The position numbers were made by a program, and so were the translations under genes. Below are positions 1 to 7,605 of a DNA stretch of 12,678 bases, piece by piece. The DNA is from Ectocarpus siliculosus (taxonomy: Eukaryota; Sar; Phaeophyceae; Ectocarpales; Ectocarpaceae), in the NCBI GenBank assembly GCA_000310025.1, contig FN648564.1, positions 22,462 to 35,139 of the forward strand, in the 5' to 3' direction. A model generated the notes under the pieces. The model was given only the letters and a program-made list of their open reading frames with translations, was not told the DNA's origin and did not search any database. Positions within the stretch are counted from its first letter, which is position 1. Each line of letters opens with the position of its first letter.

Positions 1-105
1 TGGGGGAAAAAAAAATGAAACGGTTTTTAAGGGATTTCGGCAAAAAAAAATTTTTTTTTATTAACTTTGCTCCCGCCACCCCGGGGGGGGGGGGGGGGGG
101 CGGAA
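1..105. other. Homopolymer-rich window edge
   Basis: This stretch is dominated by runs of A, T and G, including an uninterrupted run of 18 G at 83-100 and A/T runs at 8-14 and 42-59. The kinase gene starting at 291 should continue through here on the minus strand, but I can place no second exon. The composition is consistent with a poorly resolved contig edge or with plain low-complexity intron. Confidence 0.6.
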
Positions 106-231
106 GCCACAAAAAAAATAATCACGGCGCAATTCTGAGTTATTCGTATGGCAGTCATCCATGGAACGAACGCTCGGCCATACTGGCACGCATAAGCACA
201 CGACACATGTATGCATATGTAGGAAACGCAC

Positions 232-291
232 CTTGTAGACTACTCCGTACGTGCCCTCCCCAATCTTTTCCAGCTTCTGGTAACGCTGCAT
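232..291 (-). CDS. CDKA: Cyclin-dependent kinase (CDK1/CDKA type), first coding exon, partial
   Basis: The minus-strand ATG at 291 opens a 20-residue exon, MQRYQKLEKIGEGTYGVVYK. This is the extreme N-terminus of a CDK1/CDC2/CDKA kinase: a short Tyr-containing lead, then the glycine-rich ATP-binding loop GEGTYGVV with the inhibitory-site Thr-Tyr pair. That pair is the target of Wee1-type kinases and Cdc25 phosphatase in this family. The exon ends at AAG/gtgcgt, a good phase-0 donor at 231-230; beyond it the frame (VRFLHMH...) stops resembling a kinase. The gene runs to the left and the remaining roughly 280 residues are not seen. Because these 20 residues are also nearly shared by CDK2, CDK1 versus CDK2 naming is not decided by sequence alone. 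CDK5 is less likely, since it has TVFK where this has VVYK. The expected role is the cyclin-bound cell-cycle Ser/Thr kinase. Confidence 0.88.
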
Positions 292-402
292 GTTCGCTCT
301 GCCGTCCTCCGCCCTCAGTAACGAGCCTCGCTCTTTTTGGTTCGACAGAGGCAGCGAGCAGCCCAGGTGCTACTTGAATCTTCTCTTCTATTGCTGGCTG
401 CG

Positions 403-407
403 GAGAC

Positions 408-452
<45 letters not shown>

Positions 453-479
453 GGGAGAGAGAGAGAGAGAGAGAGAGGA
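403..479. repeat. GA/CT dinucleotide microsatellite
   Basis: A nearly pure GA repeat of about 77 bp with occasional GGGA and GACA interruptions. It starts about 110 bases upstream of the kinase ATG and so reads as CT on the kinase sense strand, where it would fall in the 5' UTR or core promoter. Pyrimidine-rich tracts near transcription starts are common in several eukaryotes. A role here is inference. Confidence 0.95.
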
Positions 480-781
480 AGTGAAACGAGTGAGTGGATG
501 AGTGAGTGGCACGCGCCGGTTGCCGCTGTGGTGACCGTGCACGGTTTTAGATACACCGCACCTAAAAGAGAGCGGGTGCGTTCGTGCGGTTGAAGCTCTA
601 TTTTCCACCATTGTTGTCTCCAAGAAATCGAAACGCCCCGCTGTTCTCCCCGTGGTAAAATGTCTTGTATGTGACTGCGGTTGGATGGTTGGTGGTGTCG
701 TCAAAAACAACACGTTCCAAAGCAAGGGGCGTGGCCCTCGCGCGCTCAAGCACAACTCCGAGAGAGAGACGCAACACGCCT

Positions 782-815
<34 letters not shown>
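782..815. repeat. CAG/CTG trinucleotide repeat
   Basis: About eleven uninterrupted CAG (GCA) units. All three forward frames are open across it (poly-Gln, poly-Ala, poly-Ser), but no flanking sequence suggests an exon. Similar shorter CAG clusters occur at 1500-1512, 9488-9503 and 11589-11601. Confidence 0.93.
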
Positions 816-816
<1 letters not shown>

Positions 817-2084
817 TGCTGCACAACGCTTTCGCCAAGAGAGAAAGCAACGAGTCGAAAAACAACGTTGACTTTTAATTAATGGTCATCGGTTCATCCG
901 ATGGATGCCACAAAACAAAAAACACAAGGCAGATCAGATGATGCGGGTTTTCCTCGTGATCGACCACAGACCACACTCGTGCTGGCTGTGGTGGGTCCGT
1001 GGGTCCGACGGCACCTCGCCCTGTTGCAAACCCCACGCACCAACGGGGTAACAGTCCGCGACGGTAACCGCTACCAAACACGCACACCCGTGCGTCTTGT
1101 AAACCTGACGCTGGAACCAACAGCTGCCAGCCTGCTGCTTGCTGCTGATCCCCGCTCTCTCGTCTGTCCGTGCTGAAAAAAAAATGATTTCGTGGTCTCA
1201 AGCCTCTCTGTTCAGCACGATTCAACTGCAGCGCAGACGTTGCGTTCCCGTGCCTCACCTTCCCCCCCACGTTCAACAGCACGACTGGAGATGCAGCTAG
1301 CAGGAGAAACGGCGTTACTTCTCCCTCGCTGCACGGCGGTGGTATCGGTTGTCGTCATGATATTCAAGTGATATTTGCTGCGGGGCATCGCAGATGGCAG
1401 GGACGGAAAGAGGGGTATGTACGTGTCAAGTCCATGACGACCCTGGGACGGGGGAGCCGCCGCACGCCGCACCGCACCGCCCGCCAGCCGCGCAAGCATA
1501 GCAGCAGCAGCACAGGCGCAGCGGAGAGAGGCGTAGCGAATTCGAGACAACGGGGCAAGGCTGCCATGGTTTTTTACCAGCAGGTGCGTGCAGAAGGCCT
1601 TTCAAAACAACGACCACGTGCTTTGCCATTTTCAGGAAATAGGAGGCGCACTCCACTCCGGCACTCCGGCCTCCGGCCCCTCTTCTCTGTCTTATCTACC
1701 GACAAACGTTGTTTAGATGCATATCCCGGTACCTTCCCGAAGTATGTGTTGTTGTGTAGTCTTAGTGTCTTCCCACCCCGCTGCCCTATTGCCTGGTACC
1801 ACCACCAGTGCATGGTGGTCGTCGCGCTGAGGCATTGCCAACACGGGTGAACATGTCGATCATGTGTTGTCTATTGCTCGTACACGAGTGAGGTGCCGAT
1901 GTGCTGGCGGTGTGAGTGGATTTCGCCCCTCCCTTCCGGACTAATTGTAGTGCCGCTGCTGTACATGTGTGTAGTGCTGTGTGCACGCATAGACGGATTG
2001 CCATCTGGGTAGGTACTGCTGTCGTATCCTAGGTTAATTAAGACAAAGAGCAGCCATGCTGTTTTTTATGGCAGCTCGATTTGA

Positions 2085-2789
2085 ACGAGAATCGGCTGTA
2101 TTGCTCGGTTTGCACATCGTGAAGTTGACATCGTGTCTACAGCAGTAAGAGAAAACCCAAAACTTTCGGAGATGTTGACTAAACAAGCCTCCATCGTGGT
2201 ACATGGATATTCCCAACTGGTTATCGACCACACAACTAAGCCCACCAACGTAGCGGTGATGCCGCACTTGCTGTACTTGCAGAAATGACTGGACTCATCC
2301 TTAGTCCTTGGAAATGGGTACCCCTACCATATCCACGGCAGTGCTTCGAGATCCCATATGGTACATAGATAATTTCCACCCAGGGGAGAAACCCGAAGGA
2401 CCCTTCGACCGCCTCCTGCACACACCGTCGATTTGGAGATACCGCACCTGCTGATACTTTCGAAGACACCGGCCATCCGCTGCTGCTATTCTAGATACGT
2501 GTGCGTGATGGGACTGGAAGACACTAACAACGACCTGACTGAGCTGGGAAATGTAGAAGGAAGGTGCAGGGAGATGTTTGAGGCATGGAATAACCTGGAA
2601 GGCGGCATTAATAGCTGTATTGGGGCATAGAAAGTGGGTGAAAAGGTGGCAAGTGATATCGATAGGATAGACAGGGCAGGGAAAACATTGTTTCACCTTG
2701 GCAAAGCAGGAAGAAGCGATTGGCCATCGGCGATCAGTCCTGTCGGACCAATGCTCCGTCCTGTCGAGGACGCTTGGTCAATGGTCTAA
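2085..2789 (+). pseudogene. Decayed protein-coding sequence, unidentified
   Basis: One forward frame is open from 2085 to 2786 apart from three stops: TGA at 2286, TAA at 2370 and TAG at 2628; it ends at TAA 2787. The stretches between stops look like real protein rather than chance. 2085-2285 contains NPKLSEMLTKQASIVVHGYS and then LVIDHTTKPTNVAVMPHLLY. 2508-2627 contains LEDTNNDLTELGNVEGRCRE and EMFEAWNNLEGGINSC. 2631-2786 continues with KVGEKVASDIDRIDRAGKTL. A second frame at 2314-2451 gives a 46-residue run containing WYIDNFHPGEKPEGPFDRLL, so a frameshift may also be present. I do not recognise the family. The sequence looks less GC-rich than its flanks, fitting a relic of a mobile or transferred element, but a lineage-specific gene with unrecognised introns is not excluded. 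Confidence 0.35.
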
Positions 2790-3051
2790 CCGCTGAGGCA
2801 TGCGAAACGTAAGCTCCTCCCCCCTTAATGGTAACGATAGCGTTCGCGGGGTTTTTCGTACTATGTGAACATGTTGAATAAAGAATACAATCGGGGAAGT
2901 TGGGTGAGGGTTAGAGTTAGGGAATACGGTCTGCGTACCCCCTCCCTGTTCTTTTTCCTCATAAACTTATTTGCTCGCGCGGAAGGCGGTCGAAACATGA
3001 GCACCCCCCCCCCACCCCCCGCTTCCCCCCATCCCTTCCGCCGCGACGAAG
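2790..3051 (+). other. Upstream region of the bS6 gene; candidate start exons
   Basis: The bS6 exon at 3052 has no in-frame ATG and is preceded in its frame by TGA at 2998-3000, so an upstream coding exon is needed. Three short ATG-plus-donor candidates keep phase 0: ATG at 2800 with donor gtaagc at 2809, ATG at 2828 with donor gtaacg at 2831, and ATG at 2871 followed by a gtgagg donor near 2904. The exon acceptor may be the AG at 3050-3051, behind a C-rich pyrimidine tract (3003-3040), or the AG at 3000-3001. Sequence alone does not choose between them. Confidence 0.35.
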
Positions 3052-3905
3052 ATCGTCACTCTCCGGCCGCGGACGAACCCCACCGACCTCACCAACATCT
3101 TCCGCCGGGCGGCCGCGGTAATCCTGGAGGAGGGCGGGGTCGTGAGGTCTGTGGCCAACCACGGCGTGAGGGTGCTGCCCTACCGGTTCCACAGCAAGCA
3201 CGACATCAAGGAGAAGGACGACAGGTGGTTCTCGTCCGGACGGTGGGCCAGCGCGTACTACGATGCCAGCCCGGCGGTCGCGAAGAAGATGGAGGTGGGT
3301 CGGTGCCGCGCAGCCCCGATTCGCCCTTGGGGACGGCTGTGTGTGTGTATGGCGGGAACGCGCGTTGTGGTACGCTTTTTCTTTGTTTTTTTGGTCTTTC
3401 GGCAGACAAGGTTATATAAAAACTTGAGCTCGTAACACTTGTCTTTCATGAAAAGGTTTTGCTGCGACTTGTGTTGTTATTCGTGGCGTACTTTCCGTTC
3501 GCGAAATTGTCGTCACAGAGCAGATGGCAAACAAGAGTGTCGAAGCGTGCGTGCATCGAAATCCGCGCACGCCCCCGCGGCTCTGCCTGCTCCTGCCCTA
3601 CGTACTCCCTCCCGGCTAACCCCCCTAAGCTGCATTCCGCAATTCTCCGCTCATGTCTCACTCCTGTGTCGTGTTGTTGACGTCGCTCTCGATGCATTCG
3701 GTTTCGGTTTCGTTTTCTTCAGGAACAACTGTGGGCGGAGGACAAAGTAATTCGAGTCTCAACCCGGCGACCGGCGACCAAGATGGACCGAATAGCGTCC
3801 ACTCACGAGCGGTCAAACCCTTGGGACATGGAGTGGAGGAATCGCAACGGGATCGAGCAGCCAGTGCACAACCGTCGCCGGACCCCGCCCAAGAAAAAGT
3901 GGTAG
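3052..3905 (+). CDS. MRPS6: Ribosomal protein bS6, probably mitochondrial (two exons, N-terminus incomplete)
   Basis: Exons at 3052-3294 and 3723-3905 join in phase 0 (ATGGAG/gtgggt ... ttcttcag/GAACAA) into at least 141 residues. The bS6 fold is visible: strand 1 IVTLRPRTN, helix 1 LTNIFRRAAAVILEEGGVV, then the diagnostic RSVANHGVRVLPYRF (family pattern: Leu or His, Gly, x-Arg-x-Leu-Pro-Tyr-x-Ile/Phe). After this come a charged loop HDIKEKDDRW, a strand ASAYYDAS, helix 2 PAVAKKMEEQLWAEDKV and final strand VIRVSTRR. A basic tail of about 40 residues ends RRRTPPKKKW before TAG at 3903, longer than in bacterial S6. The protein binds the 16S-type rRNA platform with bS18 in the small subunit. The pairing Tyr-Arg-Phe with a long basic tail fits yeast Mrp17/MRPS6-type proteins, hence mitochondrial; a plastid version is less likely. 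The true start lies upstream (no in-frame ATG). The gene converges on PPIH. Confidence 0.86.
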
Positions 3906-5112
3906 CAGTCTAGGTTTTAGTTTGGCAGCGTTAACGGCATGGTAATAGCTCGGAATAGGGGGCGCGTGTGCACGTGTGCACCTTGGGCGAGAAACTTGAG
4001 CGGAAAAGCCAGGCGCAGAGTTATTTTTCCTTCTTGTGCCTGCACGGCGCAACGTTGGAGTCTCTCTTTTTTTGTCTGGAAACAAAGCGTTCTATCATGT
4101 CGTTCATCAGTGTGTCTGTACCAAAAACTGACATTTCCGCGTGAAATGGAGAGGCTGCTGCCGGTTGAGTTGCATCCAACACGAGGCACACATGCTTGAA
4201 AAGCCGAATTGTTTTTTCACAATGCCGTCACTCGATTTCCCTCGGCTACACTTGAGCTTGAGCGCCCGCTCTTTCCTCCTGCCTCGTCCCCCGTCCCCTT
4301 CCATCGGACGCTGCGGCCAACCACGCTCACTCCGAAGCAACGCGCCTGCTGTCTGCTGTGACGGAGGCGTACATATGGATGGCCTTGGCGCGCTTGGGAA
4401 AGCAAACCGCGTTTTTGAAAGAAACAAGCTACTCCTTGTAAACCACATTTTATGTAGGGGACGAGTTATAAGTACGCCTTGTGGTGGAACTGCCTGCATT
4501 GTACGAGAAGCGGGGTTGCAGCTCGCTTCCCGGAAAGAAAGAAGAGACCGAAACACACTGCTGGAACGGCGACTTTGGTTGTGTCTGTGGGGTGCAACAC
4601 TCACCAGCATTCATTGTGCTGCCTTGTGTACGGCCCGACGCAACCAACTCCCTCGCAACTTCCATTTTTGTTGTCACGTCTTCCAGCGCACGCACACGAT
4701 GATACTGTATCAGGGGGAGGGGCCCTCTCCAACGTGGCTGCAGCAACCAAAAAGGCGACTCGCCGCCCCTACCGCAACGCTTGGACCAATTTAGGTAGAA
4801 GCAGAGGGGGGGGGGGGGGGGGGTCGGGGGCACCGCGACGACGGCATGGGTGTAGGTGTCGTGAGGCGAGAGCACGTCAAAAACAACTCCGTTCGTATTC
4901 TAGGAAGAACTCAACCTTTGCCATTTTGTCATTTTGAACGTTCCTACATACCTGCATCAGGAACCGAAAAGGCTTCAGTACACTCCTTTCTTCCATATTA
5001 TTTTTACAACAGCCAACAAGACGAAGCATTGGGGTAAGGGTTTCACAGAACCCGTCCCTTTAGGCTTTCCTGCTCTAGATTCCGTGTGGGTTTAGGCCAA
5101 TCCCACTGCCTT
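3906..5112. other. Interval between convergent bS6 and PPIH genes
   Basis: This 1.2 kb stretch should hold the 3' UTRs of bS6 (+) and PPIH (-). It contains a run of 18 G at 4806-4823. A 217-codon forward frame (4141-4791) and a 167-codon reverse frame (4107-4610) overlap here, but neither shows a motif, helix pattern or splice context that would support a gene. I do not see a clear canonical polyadenylation signal for either neighbour. Confidence 0.5.
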
Positions 5113-7605
5113 TTAGAGCTCTCCGCACTCCTGGATGACGACGGTGAGTCGGGGCTTGTTGTTCACCCCCGTGGAGACGTTCTCGATTTTCCTCACCGTC
5201 AGCATAGACGCTGGATCCAACACCTGCGGGCGCGCGACAAGCAAGAAGCACGTTGTTGTCGCTTTCCGTTTTTTCGACAGGGAGCCAGCCTTCTCTGCAA
5301 GTGGGACTCAACTCGACACTCGACGTTTTTCTCGCAGTTACTGCGGTTTGGCAAGTGGTGAATCGACTCAGAACTCGACGTTTTTCTCGCAGTCTGTACG
5401 CGGTTTGATACCGCTATAGCGCAAAGCCAAGTGAAAAGTAGGCGCCACGGAAGGAAACAAAGGGTCCGCGAGAGAACAACTCACAGCAGTGAAGAGCAAA
5501 TAGTTTCTATCGTTCATGCTGGGACAGGAAAAAAATGTTGAGCGACCGCTGGGGGAAACATTTGGCAACTCGATCGCGTTGCACCCGATCACAATCGCCG
5601 GTGGCCGACTGTCAGTTGGACCTCTGGCCAGTACGCACGAGTAGATGTGGAGGCGGGGTGTCCGGGACACTCTATAAAGGTTGGTGGGTGCGGTGCGCAA
5701 CGACTCTCTTTACACCCAGTCTATTCGTTTCTGCACCACTAGGACTACGGCTATCGGCACACTTTCGGGCGTACTACTGTAGCCGGGGTCCGAAATCGTC
5801 TCCATGGTATCTACGTGCCTATGGCTGTCGAGAAAGGAGTAGCAGTCTAATCAATTGTGCGCGTTTTCTCAACAGCATTACTCGAGGGTTTTTCTTCACA
5901 TCACAGCCAGGACCAGCCAAACGAGGATCAGAGGGATACTATAGTATGCCATGTCGTTGACCCGCGGACGCGGAGCGTACTCGCGCACCCAAAACAAACT
6001 ACGAGCCACCCACGGAGTCCCTACCGCAAAAGTATCACACCACCCACAACATCGAGTGCATACGCTACATACTCCGTCCATGACGAGTTGCTGGAACCAA
6101 CTGGGTTTACCGCGTAGCGGTGCAAGTAAGGACGACGATGACAGGGCACCCCAAGCCGCGGGAAACATACCTGACCTATCCTGTCCCCGCCTCTACCAAG
6201 GGCAGGGCCGCCGTGTTCTCTCTCACCTTTCCGAATACCACGTGGAGGCCGTCGAGCCAGGCTGCCTTCGCCGTCGTCACAAAGAACTGACAGCCGTTCG
6301 TGTTTGGCCCGCTATTTGCCATGGACAACAGTCCAGGACCTGTTTGTTGGGGGAGGGACAGGCGCACCGCCGCGACGCAGGAAGTGAGATAAAGTACGAC
6401 ACCAACACACCGGGGGTAGTCTACACACAATGAATAAACGAGGCGCGACATGTCTTCGCGAATCCCAAAAAGCTGGTGTTTACTCACTCCACAGCACCAT
6501 GAAGGAGGGCGAGCGGGGCTACCGCCGCGTAAAAGTGCGTACCTCCAGTAAGTGGCAAAAGTTTCCTTGTTGCGCAGTAGCAGTCTACCACTACCCAGGC
6601 GCATCCTCCCTGTGCGAAACCGACGGCCGTGTGCCGAAGCAACGCCCCCATTCGCAAACCAAAGCTCGCTCCCGCGGCGCAGCCGAGGACCGTGTGCCGA
6701 AACAACGCCTCTTTCGGAACCAACGCTCTACTTAATGCGTGCAGTTGTCTTCTGTTTTTTTTTCTTGCCTGTGTGGCGGAGGTCGAAGTTCTCGTCCGCG
6801 AATTTCTCGCCGTAGATGCTCATCCTGCCCGTGCCGTCCCCCTTCACGAAGTCTCCCCCCTGAAGCATGAAGTCCTTGATCACGCGGTGGAAAGGCGCCC
6901 CCTTGTACCCCGTGGGAATGCCCTGCCTCGTCGCGATGGAAACAACGAGGCGAAAAAACGCCGACGCGAACGAACGACGTCAACAGATAGATGAGAGACG
7001 GCGACTGTTGTTGCGTACGTAGACTATTAATAAACGTTTGCATGTTGCTGCTGCTGCAGATGTATGTCGGGGTGTTTTGAATAACAGCAGAGCGGCAGAG
7101 CAGCAGTTGGAGGAGTTGTTGATGTGCGAGAACAGCAAAAAGAAAGCCAGGAGGCAGAGGGATCGTTCAAGTGGTATGGGCGGCTTGGGGGTAGGATGGT
7201 GTGGTCGCTGGCCCCAAGTTCACGTCGATTCCTATGAGTTGTAAAGCCAGAAATGGGTGGGTAAGCCCGAGCGTTTATAGAGGGCGGAGACACACAATAG
7301 CCGTTCGAACCTGGCTTGGTGCAATTGGGGGAACCAAAACTCTTGGGGGAACTTGACATAAATGTTGATCTTTCTGTAACAACAAGCAACGTCGCACCAA
7401 AGACATACCAAGGAGTACGCAAACAGGTCATGAAGAAGGGGGGACCAAAACGCACCTGATGCCGGTGTTCCCCGGTGCAGAACCGCCTGAAGTTCTCCGC
7501 GGTTTTGGGACAGGTGTCCTTGAACAGCTCCATCTTGATGCGTCCCGCGGGCGCCCCGCCGATGGTCACGTCGAAAAATACCACAGGGTTTCCTCGTGCC
7601 ACCGC
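5113..7605 (-). CDS. PPIH: Cyclophilin H, spliceosomal peptidyl-prolyl isomerase (four exons; start exon not placed)
   Basis: Minus-strand exons at 7605-7456, 6922-6769, 6339-6227 and 5223-5113 join in phases 0, 1, 0 into 175 residues ending in TAA (5115-5113). The human protein has 177, so only a few N-terminal residues are missing. Numbering from the first Ala: [12 protein letters not shown] at 6, FCTGEHRHQ at 42, [15 protein letters not shown] at 61, [17 protein letters not shown] at 105, [11 protein letters not shown] at 129, final VVIQECGEL. All catalytic positions known from CypA are kept: Arg63, Phe68, Met69, Gln71, Ala109, Phe121, Trp129, His134. The NPVVFFD opening, the loop [14 protein letters not shown] and RKIENV.TG.NNKP mark the CypH subfamily, which binds PRPF4 in the U4/U6.U5 tri-snRNP. 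Donors are gtgcgt, gcaaga (non-canonical) and gtgaga; acceptors are ggcag, aacag and cgcag. The first exon is missing: the frame has no ATG back to the in-frame TGA at 7671-7669, and an acceptor gatccag sits just before GCG. Confidence 0.95.
5224..6226 (-). other. PPIH last intron (1003 bp)
   Basis: A GT-AG intron with donor gtgagagag directly after GGA AAG and acceptor cccgcag before GTG TTG GAT. It carries a 20-bp direct repeat (5319-5338 and 5374-5393). I see no nested gene; the open frames inside it are short and unrecognisable. Confidence 0.9.
5319..5393. repeat. Direct repeat, 20 bp exact, 55 bp apart
   Basis: The 20-mer ctcgacgtttttctcgcagt occurs exactly at 5319-5338 and 5374-5393. 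Similarity continues just after it (tgcggtttg versus tacgcggtttg), so the whole block of about 55 bp was probably duplicated in tandem and then diverged. It lies in the last PPIH intron. Confidence 0.85.
6340..6768 (-). other. PPIH intron with GC-AG boundaries (429 bp)
   Basis: The exon boundary reads CACACAG/gcaaga at 6769/6768 and aacaaacag/GTCCTGG at 6340/6339. Joining them gives ..[16 protein letters not shown].., exactly the uninterrupted cyclophilin sequence, and no GT donor nearby keeps the frame. The rest of the donor (AG/gcaag) matches consensus perfectly, as is usual for functional GC donors. The intron contains a 63-bp-spaced imperfect repeat. Confidence 0.9.
6627..6728. repeat. 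Imperfect direct repeat, about 40 bp, spacing 63 bp
   Basis: Copy 1 (6627-6667) and copy 2 (6690-6728) both start ccgtgtgccgaa, continue caacgcc, and share ttcg..aacca and gctc further on. Intronic, inside the GC-AG intron of PPIH; no function is evident. Confidence 0.75.
6923..7455 (-). other. PPIH intron between the first two mapped exons (533 bp)
   Basis: A GT-AG intron with donor gtgcgttttgg after CAT CAG and acceptor gaggcag before GGC ATT CCC, phase 0. It contains a short cluster of CTG/CAG triplets near 7042-7056 and nothing else I can name. Confidence 0.9.

Larger units (their letters stand above)
292..2084. other. Region upstream of the CDK, no supportable gene
   Basis: This interval lies upstream of the minus-strand kinase and should hold its 5' UTR and promoter. 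It contains a GA microsatellite (403-479) and a CAG repeat (782-815). Several open frames of 60-170 codons cross it on both strands, but they are low-complexity (Ser/Leu or poly-Gln/Ala/Ser from the repeats), overlap each other, and show no family motif. I therefore call none of them a gene. Confidence 0.5.

Noticed and set aside
315-824. Reverse 169-codon frame with poly-Leu and Ser/Leu repeats
   Set aside because: Generated by the CAG and GA microsatellites; not a credible protein.
2301-2696. 131-codon reverse frame MKQCFPCPVYPID...
   Set aside because: It is the reverse-strand shadow of the better forward-frame relic at 2085-2789.
4141-4794. 217-codon forward open frame (the longest in the window)
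   Set aside because: No domain, composition or motif signal, overlapped by a 167-codon frame on the other strand, and it sits in the 3' interval of two convergent real genes; taken as chance.
7295-7325. GGTTCGAAC on the minus strand as a tRNA B box
   Set aside because: No matching A box or cloverleaf stems at the required distance.
7027-7602. 191-codon reverse frame beginning [11 protein letters not shown]
   Set aside because: Only the first part is the real PPIH exon; after the donor at 7455 it is intron read-through. The nominal start is GTG, not ATG.
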